A DNA stretch of 64,000 nucleotides from Azotobacter beijerinckii (GCF_900110885.1 NZ_FOFJ01000009.1:43519-107518), one strand, 5' to 3'. Counted from the stretch's first letter, positions 45,204 through 55,712 are shown. Numbers and translations are program-made. The notes: a model not told the origin generated them from the letters alone.

Positions 45204-46022
45204 TTATCGGCCCAGCTGTTCGGCCAGTTCGGCGGAGCGCCGGGCGGCGGCGGCCAGCGCCTGCTGCACCAGGGCTTCGAAGCCGCCGGCCTGGAAGGCG
45301 TTGATCGCCGCTTCGGTGGTGCCGTTCGGCGAGGTCACCCGGCGGCGCAGTTCGGCGGCGTCGACGCCGCTTTCGGTGGCCATGCGTGCGGCGCCGAGGG
45401 CGGTCTGCAGGGTCAGTTGGGCGGCGGTGTCGCGCGGCAGACCGAGCTGCTCGCCGGCGGCGGTCATGGCCTCCATGAGCAGGAAGAAGTACGCCGGGCC
45501 GCTGCCGGACACCGCGGTGACGGCATCCAGCAGGCGTTCCTCGTCGAGCCACAGGGCCAGGCCGACCGCGCCCAGCAGCTGTTCGGCCTGCTGGCGCTGG
45601 GCGGCGGATACCCGGGCGTTGGCGAACAGGCCGCTGACGCCCTGGCGCAGCAGCGCCGGCGTGTTCGGCATGCAGCGCACCACGGGCCGCTCGCCCAGCC
45701 AGGCTTCGAGGCTGGCGCAGCCGATGCCGGCGGCGATGGAGACGATCAGCTGCTCCGGGCGCAGATGGGCGGCGAGCGCCTGGCAGACCGCCTTCATCAC
45801 CTGCGGTTTGACTGCCAGCACCACCACCTCGGCACCGGCGACGGCCTCGGCGTTGTCGGCGAACAGCTCGATGCCGTGCTCGGCGGCGATGAGGGCGCGC
45901 TGTTCGGCGCCCGGGTCGCTGGCACGGATCGCAGCGGCCGGCACGCCCTGGGCGCGAAGCCCGCCGATCAGGCTGGCGGCCATGTTGCCGGCGCCGATGA
46001 AGGCGATGCGGGTGTCACTCAT
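45204..46022 (-). CDS. proC: Pyrroline-5-carboxylate reductase
   Basis: The 272-aa enzyme has the NAD(P) loop AFIGAGNMAASLIGGL and the substrate block TAVSGSGPAYFFLLMEAM. It catalyses the last proline step. Confidence 0.96.
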   Translation of the reverse strand: MSDTRIAFIGAGNMAASLIGGLRAQGVPAAAIRASDPGAEQRALIAAEHGIELFADNAEAVAGAEVVVLAVKPQVMKAVCQALAAHLRPEQLIVSIAAGIGCASLEAWLGERPVVRCMPNTPALLRQGVSGLFANARVSAAQRQQAEQLLGAVGLALWLDEERLLDAVTAVSGSGPAYFFLLMEAMTAAGEQLGLPRDTAAQLTLQTALGAARMATESGVDAAELRRRVTSPNGTTEAAINAFQAGGFEALVQQALAAAARRSAELAEQLGR

Positions 46023-46039
46023 GGGAGACTTTCCTTTAT

Positions 46040-46732
46040 CTAGCGGGGAGGCTGCCCGTAGTCGCGGGCGCCGAACAGGGCGGTGCCGATGCGCACCCAG
46101 GTGGCGCCTTCGGCGATGGCGGCCTCCAGGTCGTGGCTCATGCCCATGGAGAGGGTGTCGAGATCGAGGCCGAGCTTTTCCTTCAACTCGCGCAGGCGGG
46201 CGAAGGCGGCGCGCTGGGCGGCTGGGTCGTCGGTCGGTTCGGGAATCGCCATCAGCCCGCGCAGGCGCAGGTTGGGCAGCTCCGCCACGGCGCCGGCGAG
46301 CGCCGCCAGCTCCGCGGGGGCGCAGCCGGACTTGCTGGCCTCGCCGCTGACGTTGACCTGCAGGCAGAGGTTCAGCGGCGGCAGCCGCGCCGGGCGCTGC
46401 TCGGAGAGACGCTGGGCGATCTTCAGGCGGTCCACCGAGTGGACCCAGGCGAAGTGCTCGGCGAGGGCGCGGGTCTTGTTGGACTGGATCGGCCCGATGA
46501 AATGCCAGGTCAGCTCCAGGTCGCCCAGTTCGGCCTGCTTGGCTAGGGCCTCCTGCAGGTAGTTCTCGCCGAAGTCGCGCTGGCCGCAGGCGAAGGCCTC
46601 GCGCAGGGCGCTCGCCGGCTGGGTCTTGCTCACGGCCAGCAGCTGCACGTCCTGCGGATCGCGCCCGGAAGCTTGCGCCGCCTCACGGATACGCGCGCGA
46701 ACCTTTGCAACACTCTCTGGGATCGTGGACAT
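46040..46732 (-). CDS. yggS: YggS, PLP homeostasis protein
   Basis: The 230-aa PLP-binding barrel has LLAVSKTQPA (PLP Lys) and SMGMSHDLEAAIAEGATWVRIG. It is divergent from pilT, as in Pseudomonas. Confidence 0.95.
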   Translation of the reverse strand: MSTIPESVAKVRARIREAAQASGRDPQDVQLLAVSKTQPASALREAFACGQRDFGENYLQEALAKQAELGDLELTWHFIGPIQSNKTRALAEHFAWVHSVDRLKIAQRLSEQRPARLPPLNLCLQVNVSGEASKSGCAPAELAALAGAVAELPNLRLRGLMAIPEPTDDPAAQRAAFARLRELKEKLGLDLDTLSMGMSHDLEAAIAEGATWVRIGTALFGARDYGQPPR

Positions 46733-46803
46733 TTGTGCCGTTTCCTGCCCGGGCCGCCGGTTGTCGCGGCATTCTACCCGCTTGTTTGTGATTGGGGACC
46801 CCC

Positions 46804-47838
46804 ATGGACATTACCGAGCTGCTCGCCTTCAGCGCCAAGCAGGGTGCGTCGGACCTGCACCTCTCTTCCGGTCTGCCGCCGATGATCCGCGTCGACGGCG
46901 ATGTGCGCCGGATCAACCTGCCGCCGATGGATCACAAGCAGGTGCACGCGCTGATCTACGACATCATGAACGACAAGCAGCGCAAGGATTACGAGGAGTT
47001 CCTCGAGACCGACTTCTCCTTCGAGGTACCGGGCGTGGCGCGCTTCCGGGTCAACGCCTTCAACCAGAACCGCGGGGCCGGCGCGGTGTTCCGGACCATT
47101 CCGTCGCGGGTGCTGAGCATGGACGACCTGGGGATGGGCGAGGTGTTCAAGAAGATCACCGAGGTGCCGCGCGGGCTGGTGCTGGTCACCGGCCCCACCG
47201 GCTCGGGCAAGTCGACCACCCTGGCGGCGATGCTCGACTATCTGAACGCCAACAAGCACCACCACATCCTCACCATCGAGGACCCGATCGAGTTCGTCCA
47301 CGAGTCGAAGAAGTGCCTGATCAACCAGCGCGAGGTGCACCGCGATACCCTGGGCTTCGCCGCGGCGCTGCGTTCGGCACTGCGCGAGGACCCGGACGTG
47401 ATCCTGGTGGGCGAGATGCGCGACCTGGAAACCATCCGCCTGGCGCTGACCGCCGCGGAAACCGGCCACCTGGTGTTCGGCACCCTGCATACCACCTCGG
47501 CGGCCAAGACCATCGACCGGGTGGTCGACGTGTTTCCCGCGGAAGAGAAGTCGATGGTCCGCTCGATGCTCTCCGAGTCGCTGCAGTCGGTGATTTCCCA
47601 GACCCTGCTGAAGAAGGTCGGCGGCGGCCGGGTGGCGGCCCACGAGATCATGATCGGCACTCCGGCGATCCGTAACCTGATCCGCGAGGACAAGGTGGCG
47701 CAGATGTACTCGGCGATCCAGACCGGCGGCTCGATCGGTATGCAGACCCTCGACATGTGCCTGAAGAACCTGCTCTCCAAGGGCACGATCACTCGCGAGG
47801 CGGCCCGCGAGAAGGCGAAGATTCCCGACAATTTCTAG
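46804..47838 (+). CDS. pilT: Type IV pilus retraction ATPase PilT
   Basis: The 344-aa hexameric ATPase has Walker A GPTGSGKSTT, the Asp box and Walker B (LVGEMRDLETI), and the AIRNLIRE motif needed for retraction (here PAIRNLIRED). Length equals P. aeruginosa PilT. Confidence 0.97.
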   Translation: MDITELLAFSAKQGASDLHLSSGLPPMIRVDGDVRRINLPPMDHKQVHALIYDIMNDKQRKDYEEFLETDFSFEVPGVARFRVNAFNQNRGAGAVFRTIPSRVLSMDDLGMGEVFKKITEVPRGLVLVTGPTGSGKSTTLAAMLDYLNANKHHHILTIEDPIEFVHESKKCLINQREVHRDTLGFAAALRSALREDPDVILVGEMRDLETIRLALTAAETGHLVFGTLHTTSAAKTIDRVVDVFPAEEKSMVRSMLSESLQSVISQTLLKKVGGGRVAAHEIMIGTPAIRNLIREDKVAQMYSAIQTGGSIGMQTLDMCLKNLLSKGTITREAAREKAKIPDNF

Positions 47839-47856
47839 ACCATGCGTCCTCCGGCG

Positions 47857-47880
47857 AACGGCCTGCCGCAGGCGGCCGTT
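47857..47880 (+). terminator. Weak terminator-like hairpin between pilT and pilU
   Basis: AACGGCC / GGCCGTT with a ten-base loop is followed by TTCTCC. It would probably only attenuate readthrough into pilU. Confidence 0.4.
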
Positions 47881-47911
47881 TCTCCCGGGGGCGCGACAGG
47901 CGACCGAGACC

Positions 47912-49057
47912 ATGGAATTCGAAAAGCTGCTGCGCCTGATGATGGAGAAGGGCGCTTCCGATCTGTTCATCACCGCGGGCATGCCGCCGTCGATGAAGCT
48001 CAACGGGCGCCTGGTGCCGGTGACCCGCAACCCGCTGTCGCCGGAACAGGCCCGGGAAACCGTGTTTTCGGTGATGAACGAGCAGCAGCGCCGCGAGTTC
48101 GCCGCCAGCCACGAGTGCAACTTCGCCATCAGCGCTCGCGGCATCGGCCGTTTCCGGGTCAGCGCCTTCTACCAGCGCAACCTGGCGGGGATGGTGCTGC
48201 GGCGCATCGAGACGCACATTCCGACCTTCGACGAACTGCAGTTGCCCGAGGTGCTGCGCGAGCTGTCGATGACCAAGCGCGGCCTGGTGCTGTTCGTCGG
48301 CGCCACCGGCACCGGCAAGTCCACCTCGCTGGCGGCGATGATCGGCTATCGCAACCAGAACAGCAGCGGCCACATCATCTCCATCGAGGACCCGATCGAG
48401 TTCATCCACCAGCACCAGGGCTGCATCGTCACCCAGCGCGAGGTGGGCATCGACACCGAGTCCTTCGAGGTGGCGCTGAAGAACACCTTGCGCCAGGCGC
48501 CGGACGTGATCATGGTCGGCGAGATCCGCACCCGCGAGACCATGGACTACGCGGTGGCCTTCGCCGAGACCGGCCACCTGTGCCTGGCTACCCTGCACGC
48601 CAACAATGCCAACCAGGCGCTCGACCGGATCATCAACTTCTTCCCCGCCGACCGTCACCACCAGGTGTGGATGGACCTGTCGCTGAACCTGCGCGCGATC
48701 GTCGCCCAGCAACTGATCCCGACGCCGGACGGCAAGGGTCGCCGGGCGGTGATCGAGGTGCTGATCAATACTCCGTTGATCTCCGACCTGATCCGCAAGG
48801 GCGAGGTCCACGAACTCAAGGCGGTGATGAAGCGCTCCACCGAGCACGGCATGCAGACCTTCGACCAGGCGCTGTACCAGCTCTACACCCAGGGCGAGAT
48901 CACCTACGAGGAAGCCCTGCGCCACGCCGACTCGGCCAACGACCTGCGCCTGATGATCAAGCTGGAGTCGGAGACCGACGGTGCACACCTGTCCAACGTG
49001 GCCGACGGGTTCAGCCTGCAGGCCAGCGAGGACGACACCGGCCGGCGTGGACGCTGA
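47912..49057 (+). CDS. pilU: PilU, PilT-dependent retraction ATPase
   Basis: The 381-aa ATPase has Walker A GATGTGKSTS and Walker B MVGEIRTRETM, with the PilU C-terminal extension. It assists PilT in twitching. Confidence 0.96.
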   Translation: MEFEKLLRLMMEKGASDLFITAGMPPSMKLNGRLVPVTRNPLSPEQARETVFSVMNEQQRREFAASHECNFAISARGIGRFRVSAFYQRNLAGMVLRRIETHIPTFDELQLPEVLRELSMTKRGLVLFVGATGTGKSTSLAAMIGYRNQNSSGHIISIEDPIEFIHQHQGCIVTQREVGIDTESFEVALKNTLRQAPDVIMVGEIRTRETMDYAVAFAETGHLCLATLHANNANQALDRIINFFPADRHHQVWMDLSLNLRAIVAQQLIPTPDGKGRRAVIEVLINTPLISDLIRKGEVHELKAVMKRSTEHGMQTFDQALYQLYTQGEITYEEALRHADSANDLRLMIKLESETDGAHLSNVADGFSLQASEDDTGRRGR

Positions 49058-49125
49058 CGGGGCGGGCCGCTCTGGCCGCGGCGGCGGTTTGCACCCATCC
49101 TGCGGTTCTTTTCGGGAGGTTGGTC

Positions 49126-49527
49126 ATGCAGATTCAGGATACCCACAGCAAGCTCATCGGCTACCTGTTGTGGATCTTCGGCTTTCTCGGCGCGCACCGC
49201 TTCTACTACGGCCGTCCGGTGACCGGGACGATCTGGTTCTTCACCCTCGGGCTGCTCGGCGTCGGCTGGCTGATCGACCTGTTCCTGATTCCGTCGATGG
49301 ACCGCGAGGCTGATCTGCGCTTCCATGCCGGCCCCCTCGACTACAACGTCGCCTGGCTGCTGCTGACCTTCCTCGGGGTCTTCGGCGTGCACCGCCTGTA
49401 CCAGGGCAAGTGGCTCACCGGCCTGCTCTACCTGCTGACCGGCGGCCTGTTCCTGGCCGGCGTGCTCTACGATTTCTGGACGCTGAACGAGCAGGTATCC
49501 CTGCGCAACGCCCAACAGAGCTATTGA
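49126..49527 (+). CDS. TM2-domain membrane protein
   Basis: The 133-aa protein has two TM2 units, each with a G.HRFY.G..-type turn (FLGAHRFYYGRPVTG and FGVHRLYQGKWLTG) and hydrophobic helices. Function unknown. GGGAGG lies upstream of the ATG. Confidence 0.85.
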   Translation: MQIQDTHSKLIGYLLWIFGFLGAHRFYYGRPVTGTIWFFTLGLLGVGWLIDLFLIPSMDREADLRFHAGPLDYNVAWLLLTFLGVFGVHRLYQGKWLTGLLYLLTGGLFLAGVLYDFWTLNEQVSLRNAQQSY

Positions 49528-49529
49528 TC

Positions 49530-49573
49530 CCCGCACGACGAGGCCCGCCGGTTGGCGGGCCTCGTCGTGCGGG
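49530..49573. terminator. Long perfect hairpin between TM2 gene and pyrC'
   Basis: A 20-base perfect stem with a four-base loop separates convergent genes. There is no strong T-tract, but stem length suits bidirectional termination. Confidence 0.7.
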
Positions 49574-49590
49574 CGCTGCGCAGGCAGCCA

Positions 49591-50865
49591 TCAGGCCTGG
49601 TAGCTGATCCGCCCGTCGAGCAGGGTGTAGCGCACCGCGCCGGGCAGGACGTGGCCGATGAACGGGCAGTTGCGGCCCTTGGACAGCCAGTGCTCGCCGG
49701 CCAGGGTGGAGGCCTCGGGGTCGAACAGCACCAGGTCGGCCGGGGCGCCGGCCGCGAGGCGCCCGGCCGGCAGGCGCAGGGCCTGGGCCGGGCCGTGGGT
49801 GAGGCGGGCGAGCAGGGTCGGCAGGTCGAGCACGCCTTCCTGGACCAGGCTCAGGGCCAGCGGCAGCAGCAGTTCGACGCTGCTGATGCCGGGCTCGGTG
49901 GCGCCGAACGGCGCCAGCTTGGCGTCCGGCTCGTGGGGCTGGTGGTGGCTAGCGATCGCCTGGATGGTGCCGTTTTTGACCGCCTCGCGCAGGCCGTCGC
50001 GGTCGGCGCGCGAACGCAGCGGCGGCTGCACGTGGTAGAGGCTGGAGAAGTCGGCCAGTGCCTCGTCGGTGAGGATCAACTGGTACAGCGCCACGTCGGC
50101 GGTCACCGGCAGGCCGCGGGTCTGGGCCTCGGCGATCATCTGCGCGCCGCGGGCGCTGGAGAGCTGGCTGAAGTGGGCGCGCACGCCCGCCTGCTCGACC
50201 AGCAGCAGGTCGCGGGCCAGGGCCACGGTTTCCGCCGTTTCCGGAATGCCCGCCAGGCCCAGGAAGCTGGCCATCGGTCCTTCGTGGGCAAGGCCGTCTT
50301 CGGCAAGGGCGGCGTCCTGGGAGTGGAACACCACGGTCAGGTCGAAGGTGGCGGCGTATTCCAGGGCGCGGCGCAGGTTGCGGTGGTTGGCGAAGCTGGC
50401 CAGGCCGTTGCCGAAGGCGACGCAGCCGGTGTCGCGCAGGGCGACCAGTTCGGCCAGTTGCTCGCCGGCCAGTTCCCGGCTCAGGGCGCCGATCGGGAAG
50501 ACCTTGGCGTGGCCGGCCTCGCGGGCGCGGTCGAGGATCAGCTCGGCCACCGCCGGGGTGTCCAGCACCGGCTTAGTCAGCGGCGGGCAGCACAGGCTGG
50601 TGACGCCGCCGGCGGCGGCGGCGCGGGTTTCGCTGGCGATGTTGCCCTTGCGGCTGTAGCCGGGCTCGCGCAGGGCGACCGACAGGTCGACCAGGCCGGG
50701 CGCGGCGATCAGGCCGCGGGCGTCGAGGGTCTGCTCGGCCTCGAAGGCGGCCGGCGCCGTGCCAACGGCGGCGATCCGGCCGTCGGCCAGGTAGAGGTCG
50801 GCGACCTGGTCGAGACCGCTGGCCGGGTCGATGACGCGGGCGCCGAGGATACGGATACGCATCAA
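49591..50865 (-). CDS. pyrC': Inactive dihydroorotase homologue (PyrC')
   Basis: The 424-aa amidohydrolase-fold protein overlaps the pyrB stop and is the DHOase-like partner of aspartate transcarbamoylase in pseudomonads. The zinc motif normally reading DxHxH is D60-L-S-V-A64 here, so both His ligands are lost. It is therefore structural rather than catalytic, stabilising the PyrB dodecamer. A separate active dihydroorotase must be encoded elsewhere. Confidence 0.93.
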   Translation of the reverse strand: MMRIRILGARVIDPASGLDQVADLYLADGRIAAVGTAPAAFEAEQTLDARGLIAAPGLVDLSVALREPGYSRKGNIASETRAAAAGGVTSLCCPPLTKPVLDTPAVAELILDRAREAGHAKVFPIGALSRELAGEQLAELVALRDTGCVAFGNGLASFANHRNLRRALEYAATFDLTVVFHSQDAALAEDGLAHEGPMASFLGLAGIPETAETVALARDLLLVEQAGVRAHFSQLSSARGAQMIAEAQTRGLPVTADVALYQLILTDEALADFSSLYHVQPPLRSRADRDGLREAVKNGTIQAIASHHQPHEPDAKLAPFGATEPGISSVELLLPLALSLVQEGVLDLPTLLARLTHGPAQALRLPAGRLAAGAPADLVLFDPEASTLAGEHWLSKGRNCPFIGHVLPGAVRYTLLDGRISYQA

Positions 50866-51878
50866 TTGGGCTCCTCGGAGGCGGATTCGGAAGTGAGCTG
50901 GCGCTGCGCGGTCTGCCCGCTCATGGCCATGGACAGCACCGCCATGCGCACGGCGATGCCGTAGGTGACCTGGTTGAGGATCACCGACTGGGCGCCGTCG
51001 GCGACTGCCGACTCGATCTCCACGCCGCGGTTGATCGGCCCCGGGTGCATGACGATGGCGTCCGGCTTGGCCAGCGCCAGGCGCGTGGTGTTCAGCCCGT
51101 AGAGGCGGTAGAACTCGCCCTGGCTGGGCAGCAGGCCGCCCTGCATACGCTCGCGCTGCAGGCGCAGCATGATCACCACGTCGACGTCCCGCAGGCCCTC
51201 GGCCAGGTCGTGGAAGACGCGCGCGCCATACTGCTCGAGACTCGCCGGCAGCAGGGTCTTCGGGCCGATCACGCGGATGTCCGGACAGCCGAGGGTGCGC
51301 AGGGCGAGCATGTCGGAGCGTGCCACCCGCGAGTGCAGGACGTCGCCGACGATGGCCACCGAGAGGTTCTCGAAGCCGCCCTTGTGGCGGCGGATGGTCA
51401 GCATGTCGAGCATGCCCTGGGTCGGGTGGGCATGGCGGCCGTCGCCGCCGTTGATCACCGCCACGGTGGGGCAGACGTGCTCGGCGATGAAGTGCGCGGC
51501 GCCGGAGTCGGCATGGCGGACGACGAACATGTCGGCGGCCATCGCCTCGAGGTTGCGCAGGGTGTCGAAGAGGGTCTCGCCCTTGCTGGTCGAGGAGGTC
51601 GACACGTTGAGCGTGATCACGTCGGCGGAGAGCCGCTGAGCGGCCATCTCGAAGGTGGTGCGGGTGCGCGTGGAGTTCTCGAAGAACACGTTGCAGACGG
51701 TCTTGCCGCGCAGCAGCGGGACCTTCTTCACCGCGCGGGTGCCGACTTCGAGGAAGGAGTCGGCGGTGTCGAGAATCTCGGTCAGCAGCTCGCGGGACAG
51801 GCCGTCGAGCGAGAGGAAGTGGCGCAGCTGGCCCTGGTCGTTGAGCTGCAGCGGGCGCTTGGCGTCGTTCGGCGTCAT
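50862..51878 (-). CDS. pyrB: Aspartate carbamoyltransferase catalytic subunit
   Basis: The 338-aa enzyme has the carbamoyl-phosphate motif [13 protein letters not shown] and [11 protein letters not shown]. It makes carbamoyl aspartate. An N-terminal extension, typical of the pseudomonad class, carries nucleotide regulation. It overlaps pyrC' by four bases. Confidence 0.96.
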   Translation of the reverse strand: MTPNDAKRPLQLNDQGQLRHFLSLDGLSRELLTEILDTADSFLEVGTRAVKKVPLLRGKTVCNVFFENSTRTRTTFEMAAQRLSADVITLNVSTSSTSKGETLFDTLRNLEAMAADMFVVRHADSGAAHFIAEHVCPTVAVINGGDGRHAHPTQGMLDMLTIRRHKGGFENLSVAIVGDVLHSRVARSDMLALRTLGCPDIRVIGPKTLLPASLEQYGARVFHDLAEGLRDVDVVIMLRLQRERMQGGLLPSQGEFYRLYGLNTTRLALAKPDAIVMHPGPINRGVEIESAVADGAQSVILNQVTYGIAVRMAVLSMAMSGQTAQRQLTSESASEEPN

Positions 51879-51896
51879 CGCGGAGGGACTCTTGGG

Positions 51897-52406
51897 TTAG
51901 GCGGAGGCAAGGGCCTGGCGCTCGAGGGCGAGCGGTGCGGGGCCGAGCAATTTTACCCGCTCGTCGGGGGCGAGCGACAGGGTCTGGCCGACCACGTCCG
52001 GACGGATCGGCAGTTCGCGGGCGTCGAGGTCGAGCAGGCAGACCAGGGTCACGCTGGCCGGCCGGCCGTAGTCGAACAGTTCGTTGAGGGCGGCGCGCAC
52101 CGTGCGGCCGGTCATCAGTACGTCGTCGATCAGCACCAGGTGCTGGCCCTCGACCTCGAAGGGCAGCGTGGAGGGGCGCACCTGCGGGTGCAGGCCGCCC
52201 TGGGTGAAGTCGTCGCGGTAGAAGGATACGTCGAGCACGCCCAGCGGCTCCTCGCGGCCGAGGGCCGCCAGCAGCGCTTGGGCGACCCAGACGCCGCCGG
52301 TATGGATGCCGACGAAGCGCGGCGTATCGATGTGGTGGGCCTGCAGGTGGCGTGTCAGTTCGGCGGCCATCCCGGGCAGCAGTGCGGCGGGGTCGGGCAG
52401 GGTCAT
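51897..52406 (-). CDS. pyrR: PyrR, bifunctional pyr regulator/uracil phosphoribosyltransferase
   Basis: The 169-aa type I PRTase has the PRPP loop [18 protein letters not shown]. It lies 18 bases before pyrB. In proteobacteria the regulatory mechanism differs from Bacillus attenuation; I see no obvious attenuator in the short spacer. Confidence 0.94.
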   Translation of the reverse strand: MTLPDPAALLPGMAAELTRHLQAHHIDTPRFVGIHTGGVWVAQALLAALGREEPLGVLDVSFYRDDFTQGGLHPQVRPSTLPFEVEGQHLVLIDDVLMTGRTVRAALNELFDYGRPASVTLVCLLDLDARELPIRPDVVGQTLSLAPDERVKLLGPAPLALERQALASA

Positions 52407-52449
52407 GGGCGGTCTCCTTGGGTGCGCCGCCGGATGCGGCGCCGCGGTT

Positions 52450-52878
52450 TCAGCCGGCCGGGCGTTCCGCCAGCCAGCCTTCCAGTAACAGGGCGGCCGC
52501 CAGGGCGTCCACCGGGCGCTGGCGATAGCCGTCGCGCTGGCCCTGGGCCAGGCGGTGCCCCTTGGCTTCGAAGGTGGTCAGGCGCTCGTCGTGGGTGTGC
52601 ACCGGCAGTTCGAAGCGGCCGTGCAGGCGGCGGGCGAAGCGCTCCGCGCGCGCACTCATCGCGCTCGGCGTGCCGTCCATGTTCAGCGGCAGGCCGACGA
52701 CCAGGGCGTCCGGCTGCCACTCCTTGATCAGCTTCTCGACCTGGGTCCAGTCGGGCACGCCGTCCTGCGCCTTGAGCACGCAGAGTTCGCGGGCCTGGCC
52801 GGTGATCGCCTGGCCGACGGCGACGCCGATCTGCCGGGTGCCGTAGTCGAAGCCGAGCAGCAGGCGCAGCCCGCTCAT
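52450..52878 (-). CDS. ruvX: RuvX/YqgF pre-16S rRNA nuclease
   Basis: The 142-aa RNase H-fold protein has [16 protein letters not shown] (catalytic Asp) and PLNMDGTPS. It matures the 16S rRNA 5' end. Its ATG overlaps the algH stop. Confidence 0.94.
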   Translation of the reverse strand: MSGLRLLLGFDYGTRQIGVAVGQAITGQARELCVLKAQDGVPDWTQVEKLIKEWQPDALVVGLPLNMDGTPSAMSARAERFARRLHGRFELPVHTHDERLTTFEAKGHRLAQGQRDGYRQRPVDALAAALLLEGWLAERPAG

Positions 52879-53447
52879 GCGTGGCCGGCCTGGGAGGTCA
52901 GCAGGGCGAGGTTGATGCCCAGACGGGCGGCGGCGGCGGGCAGACGCTGCTCCGCCGGGGTGTCGAAGAGGATCGCGGGATCGGCCGGGCAGGTCAGCCA
53001 GGTGTTCTGCAGCAGCTCGGCCTCCAACTGGCCGGCGTCCCAGCCGGCGTAGCCGAGGGCGATCAGGCAGCGCGCCGGGCCGCTGCCGTCGGCGATCGCC
53101 AGCAACGTGTCCTGGGAGGTGGACAGCGCCAGCCCGTCCAGCTCCAGGGTGGCCTGGAAGCGGTAGCCGGACGCATGCAGGACGAAGCCGCGATCGGTCT
53201 GCACCGGCCCGCCGGTATAGATCGGCAGGCTGCGGCGCGCCTCGAGCGTCGGGCTGTCCGGGCTCAGTTGGGCGAGCACCTGGCCGAGGTCGAGTTCGCT
53301 CGGGCGGTTGACCACCAGGCCCATGGCGCCCTGGTCGTTGTGGTCGACCAGATAGACGAGGGCCTGCGCGAAATTGGGATCGGCCATGTGCGGCATGGCG
53401 ATCAGGAAGTGATGCTTGAGGTAGTGGGGGGTGGTGTTCATCTTCAT
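52875..53447 (-). CDS. algH: AlgH/YqgE family protein
   Basis: The 190-aa protein has YLKHHFLIAMPHMADPNFAQALVYLVDHN and GYAGWDAGQLEAEL, the UPF0301 signature. It is linked to alginate regulation in P. aeruginosa; biochemical role unclear. The start could be six bases later. Confidence 0.94.
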   Translation of the reverse strand: MKMNTTPHYLKHHFLIAMPHMADPNFAQALVYLVDHNDQGAMGLVVNRPSELDLGQVLAQLSPDSPTLEARRSLPIYTGGPVQTDRGFVLHASGYRFQATLELDGLALSTSQDTLLAIADGSGPARCLIALGYAGWDAGQLEAELLQNTWLTCPADPAILFDTPAEQRLPAAAARLGINLALLTSQAGHA

Positions 53448-53534
53448 CGGCCTAGTTTCAAGCTTCGGGGCGCAGGCTTCAAGAGTGGCACAGGGTGGCG
53501 CGGCGGGCCTGCGCGGCCGGCCTGGCCTCCGTCG

Positions 53535-54428
53535 TCAGTTGCTCGACAGCCGGTCGCCGCGCTCGAAGCGCCAGGTGCGGATGATTTCCAGCCGGTCGAT
53601 GTCGGCCAGGTCGCCGGTGAAGGGCGCGTAGGGGGCGGCCAGGCGGACGATGCGCAGCGCCGCCTGGTCCAGCACGGGCTCGCCGGAGGGCTCCAGGATC
53701 TGCACTTCGTGGAGGGTGCCGTCGCGGTTGATCGACACCAGCAGGCGCAGGCTGCCGTAGAGCTGCCGGCGGCGGGCATCCTCGGGGTAGTTGAGGTTGC
53801 CGATCCGCTCGACCTTGCGGCGCCATTCGTCCTTGTACCAGGCGCCCTTGTCGCGCATGGTCGAGGCCGCGCTAAGGCGAAGGATCCGCGGGCGCTTGGC
53901 GTAGCGCTGGACGTCGTAGGCCAGTTCGGCCTCCAGGCTGGCGATCTCGGCGGACAGCTGGGCGCTGTCGAAGGTCGGCGTCGCCGGGCTGGGCGGTGCC
54001 GGCTTGGTCGCTTCGTGCTTGACCGGGGTCTTCTCCGGGTGCGGCCGGCGGGTCGCCACGGCCGCCTTCGGCGCCGTTTCGGGCGCCGCGGGCGGTGCCG
54101 CGGCGGGCGGGGAGACCCGGTTGATGGCGGTGTCCTGGAAGGGCGCCGTCTCGGTGGTCTTGGGTTTGGCCTGGTGCTCCAGGGTGCCGCTGCCCTGCTG
54201 GTTGTCCTGGGCGAGGAAGTCGGCTTCCTTGGGCTTTTTCTCGCTCTTGAAGGTGGACAGGGTGATGTCCAGGGTCTTGCTGACGTCGGTCTGCCTGGGC
54301 AGGTCGAAGCCGAGGCCGAAGATCGCGGCCAGGTGCAGCAGCGCGGCGAGGAACAGGGTCAGGCCCAGGCGATCCGCGGGACGGACGCCGGGGCGGGCGG
54401 GTGCGGGCGGAGGGAAGGCTGCGGTCAT
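53535..54428 (-). CDS. tonB3: TonB-like protein (TonB3 type)
   Basis: The 297-aa protein has an N-terminal membrane anchor (LGLTLFLAALLHLAAIFGLG), a long Pro/Ala/Lys spacer and a C-terminal TonB fold (YPEDARRRQLYGSLRLLVSINRDGTLHEVQILEPSGEPVLDQAALRIVRLAAP). In P. aeruginosa tonB3 holds this same place and is needed for twitching and pilus assembly, fitting its location before the pil-chp genes. Confidence 0.88.
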   Translation of the reverse strand: MTAAFPPPAPARPGVRPADRLGLTLFLAALLHLAAIFGLGFDLPRQTDVSKTLDITLSTFKSEKKPKEADFLAQDNQQGSGTLEHQAKPKTTETAPFQDTAINRVSPPAAAPPAAPETAPKAAVATRRPHPEKTPVKHEATKPAPPSPATPTFDSAQLSAEIASLEAELAYDVQRYAKRPRILRLSAASTMRDKGAWYKDEWRRKVERIGNLNYPEDARRRQLYGSLRLLVSINRDGTLHEVQILEPSGEPVLDQAALRIVRLAAPYAPFTGDLADIDRLEIIRTWRFERGDRLSSN

Positions 54429-54523
54429 GGCTTTTCGGCTGGCTACGAATTGCCGCGCAGTCTGCCGAGGGGGCGGCGAAAAGTCTATGAACCAGGCGGC
54501 AGCTTCGCAGCCCTGCCGGCCGC

Positions 54524-55480
54524 TCAGCCCCGGGCCGCGAGCTTCTGCGCGATCACTTCCATCAGGCGTTCGCCGATGCGCGTGTCGTAGGCGTTGTCGA
54601 TCTCACGGATGCAGGTCGGGCTGGTGACGTTGATTTCCGTCAAGTGCTCGCCGATCACGTCGAGACCGACGAACAGCAGGCCGCGCCGGCGCAGCTCCGG
54701 ACCCACCTGGGTGGCGATCTCGCGGTCGCGCTCGGTCAGCGGCTGGGCCACTCCGCGGCCGCCGGCGGCGAGGTTGCCGCGCGTCTCGCCGGGTGCCGGA
54801 ATGCGCGCCAGGCAGTAGGGGACGGGTTCGCCGTCGACCATCAGGATGCGCTTGTCGCCGTCCTTGATCGCCGGCAGGTAGCGCTGCGCCATGATCTGCC
54901 GTGTGCCGTGCTCGGTCAGCACTTCCAGGATCACCGACAGGTTGGGGTCGCCCTGGCGGTGGCGAAACACCGAGGCCCCGCCCATTTCGTCCAGTGGTTT
55001 GAGAATGACATCACCGTGCTCGGCGGCGAACTCGCGCAGAATGTCGGCGCGACGGCTCACCAGGGTCGGTGGGGTGAGCTGCGGGAACTGGGTGGCGAAG
55101 AACTTCTCGTTGCAGTCGCGCAGGCTCTGCGGGCGGTTGACCACCAGGCAGCCGGCCTTTTCGGCGAGTTCGAGCAGGTAGGTAGCGTACACGTACTCGC
55201 TGTTGAAGGGCGGGTCCTTGCGCATCAGCAGCACGTCCAGATCGGCCAGGGGCGCGTCGTGCTCTTCCTGCAGCTCGAACCAGTGCGCCGGGTCGTCGAA
55301 CACCTTGAGGGCGCGCATCCGGGCTCGGGCCTCGCTGCCGCGCTGGTAGAGGTCCTGCGGCTCCATGTAGTGCAGCGACCAGCCGCGCGCCTGCGCGCTC
55401 TGCAGCATGGCCAGCGAGCTGTCCTTCTTGAAGGCGATCTGCGCGATGGGGTCCATGACGATCCCGAGGCGAATGCTCAT
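54524..55480 (-). CDS. gshB: Glutathione synthetase
   Basis: The 318-aa ATP-grasp enzyme has the N-terminus RLGIVMDPIAQIAFKKDSS and KPLDEMGGASVFR. It adds glycine to gamma-glutamylcysteine. It is divergent from pilG. Confidence 0.96.
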   Translation of the reverse strand: MSIRLGIVMDPIAQIAFKKDSSLAMLQSAQARGWSLHYMEPQDLYQRGSEARARMRALKVFDDPAHWFELQEEHDAPLADLDVLLMRKDPPFNSEYVYATYLLELAEKAGCLVVNRPQSLRDCNEKFFATQFPQLTPPTLVSRRADILREFAAEHGDVILKPLDEMGGASVFRHRQGDPNLSVILEVLTEHGTRQIMAQRYLPAIKDGDKRILMVDGEPVPYCLARIPAPGETRGNLAAGGRGVAQPLTERDREIATQVGPELRRRGLLFVGLDVIGEHLTEINVTSPTCIREIDNAYDTRIGERLMEVIAQKLAARG

Positions 55481-55557
55481 GGGGTGTCCTCCGGGTGAAA
55501 GGCGGCCGGAAATTCGGCCGGGGTGCAAAAAAGAGGGCCCAGATTGGCGTCGGTCCG

Positions 55558-55588
55558 GCGCTCGGTCAAGAAAACCTTGAGCGAGCGC
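55558..55588. other. Hairpin in gshB-pilG intergenic region
   Basis: GCGCTCGGTCAAG pairs with CTTGAGCGAGCGC (12 of 13 bases) around a five-base loop, ~125 bases before pilG. It could be an untranslated leader structure or a regulator site. Confidence 0.35.
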
Positions 55589-55712
55589 ACGGTTAGATGC
55601 GGAGCGAATGTGCTAAAACGTCCCGGCGATGGGGTGGCCCTTTGCCGGTAAATCCCAGATGGCCTGGGAGCAACGCGTGGTCAACGGCTCGGCGGAGCCC
55701 GGTAAGACGAAT

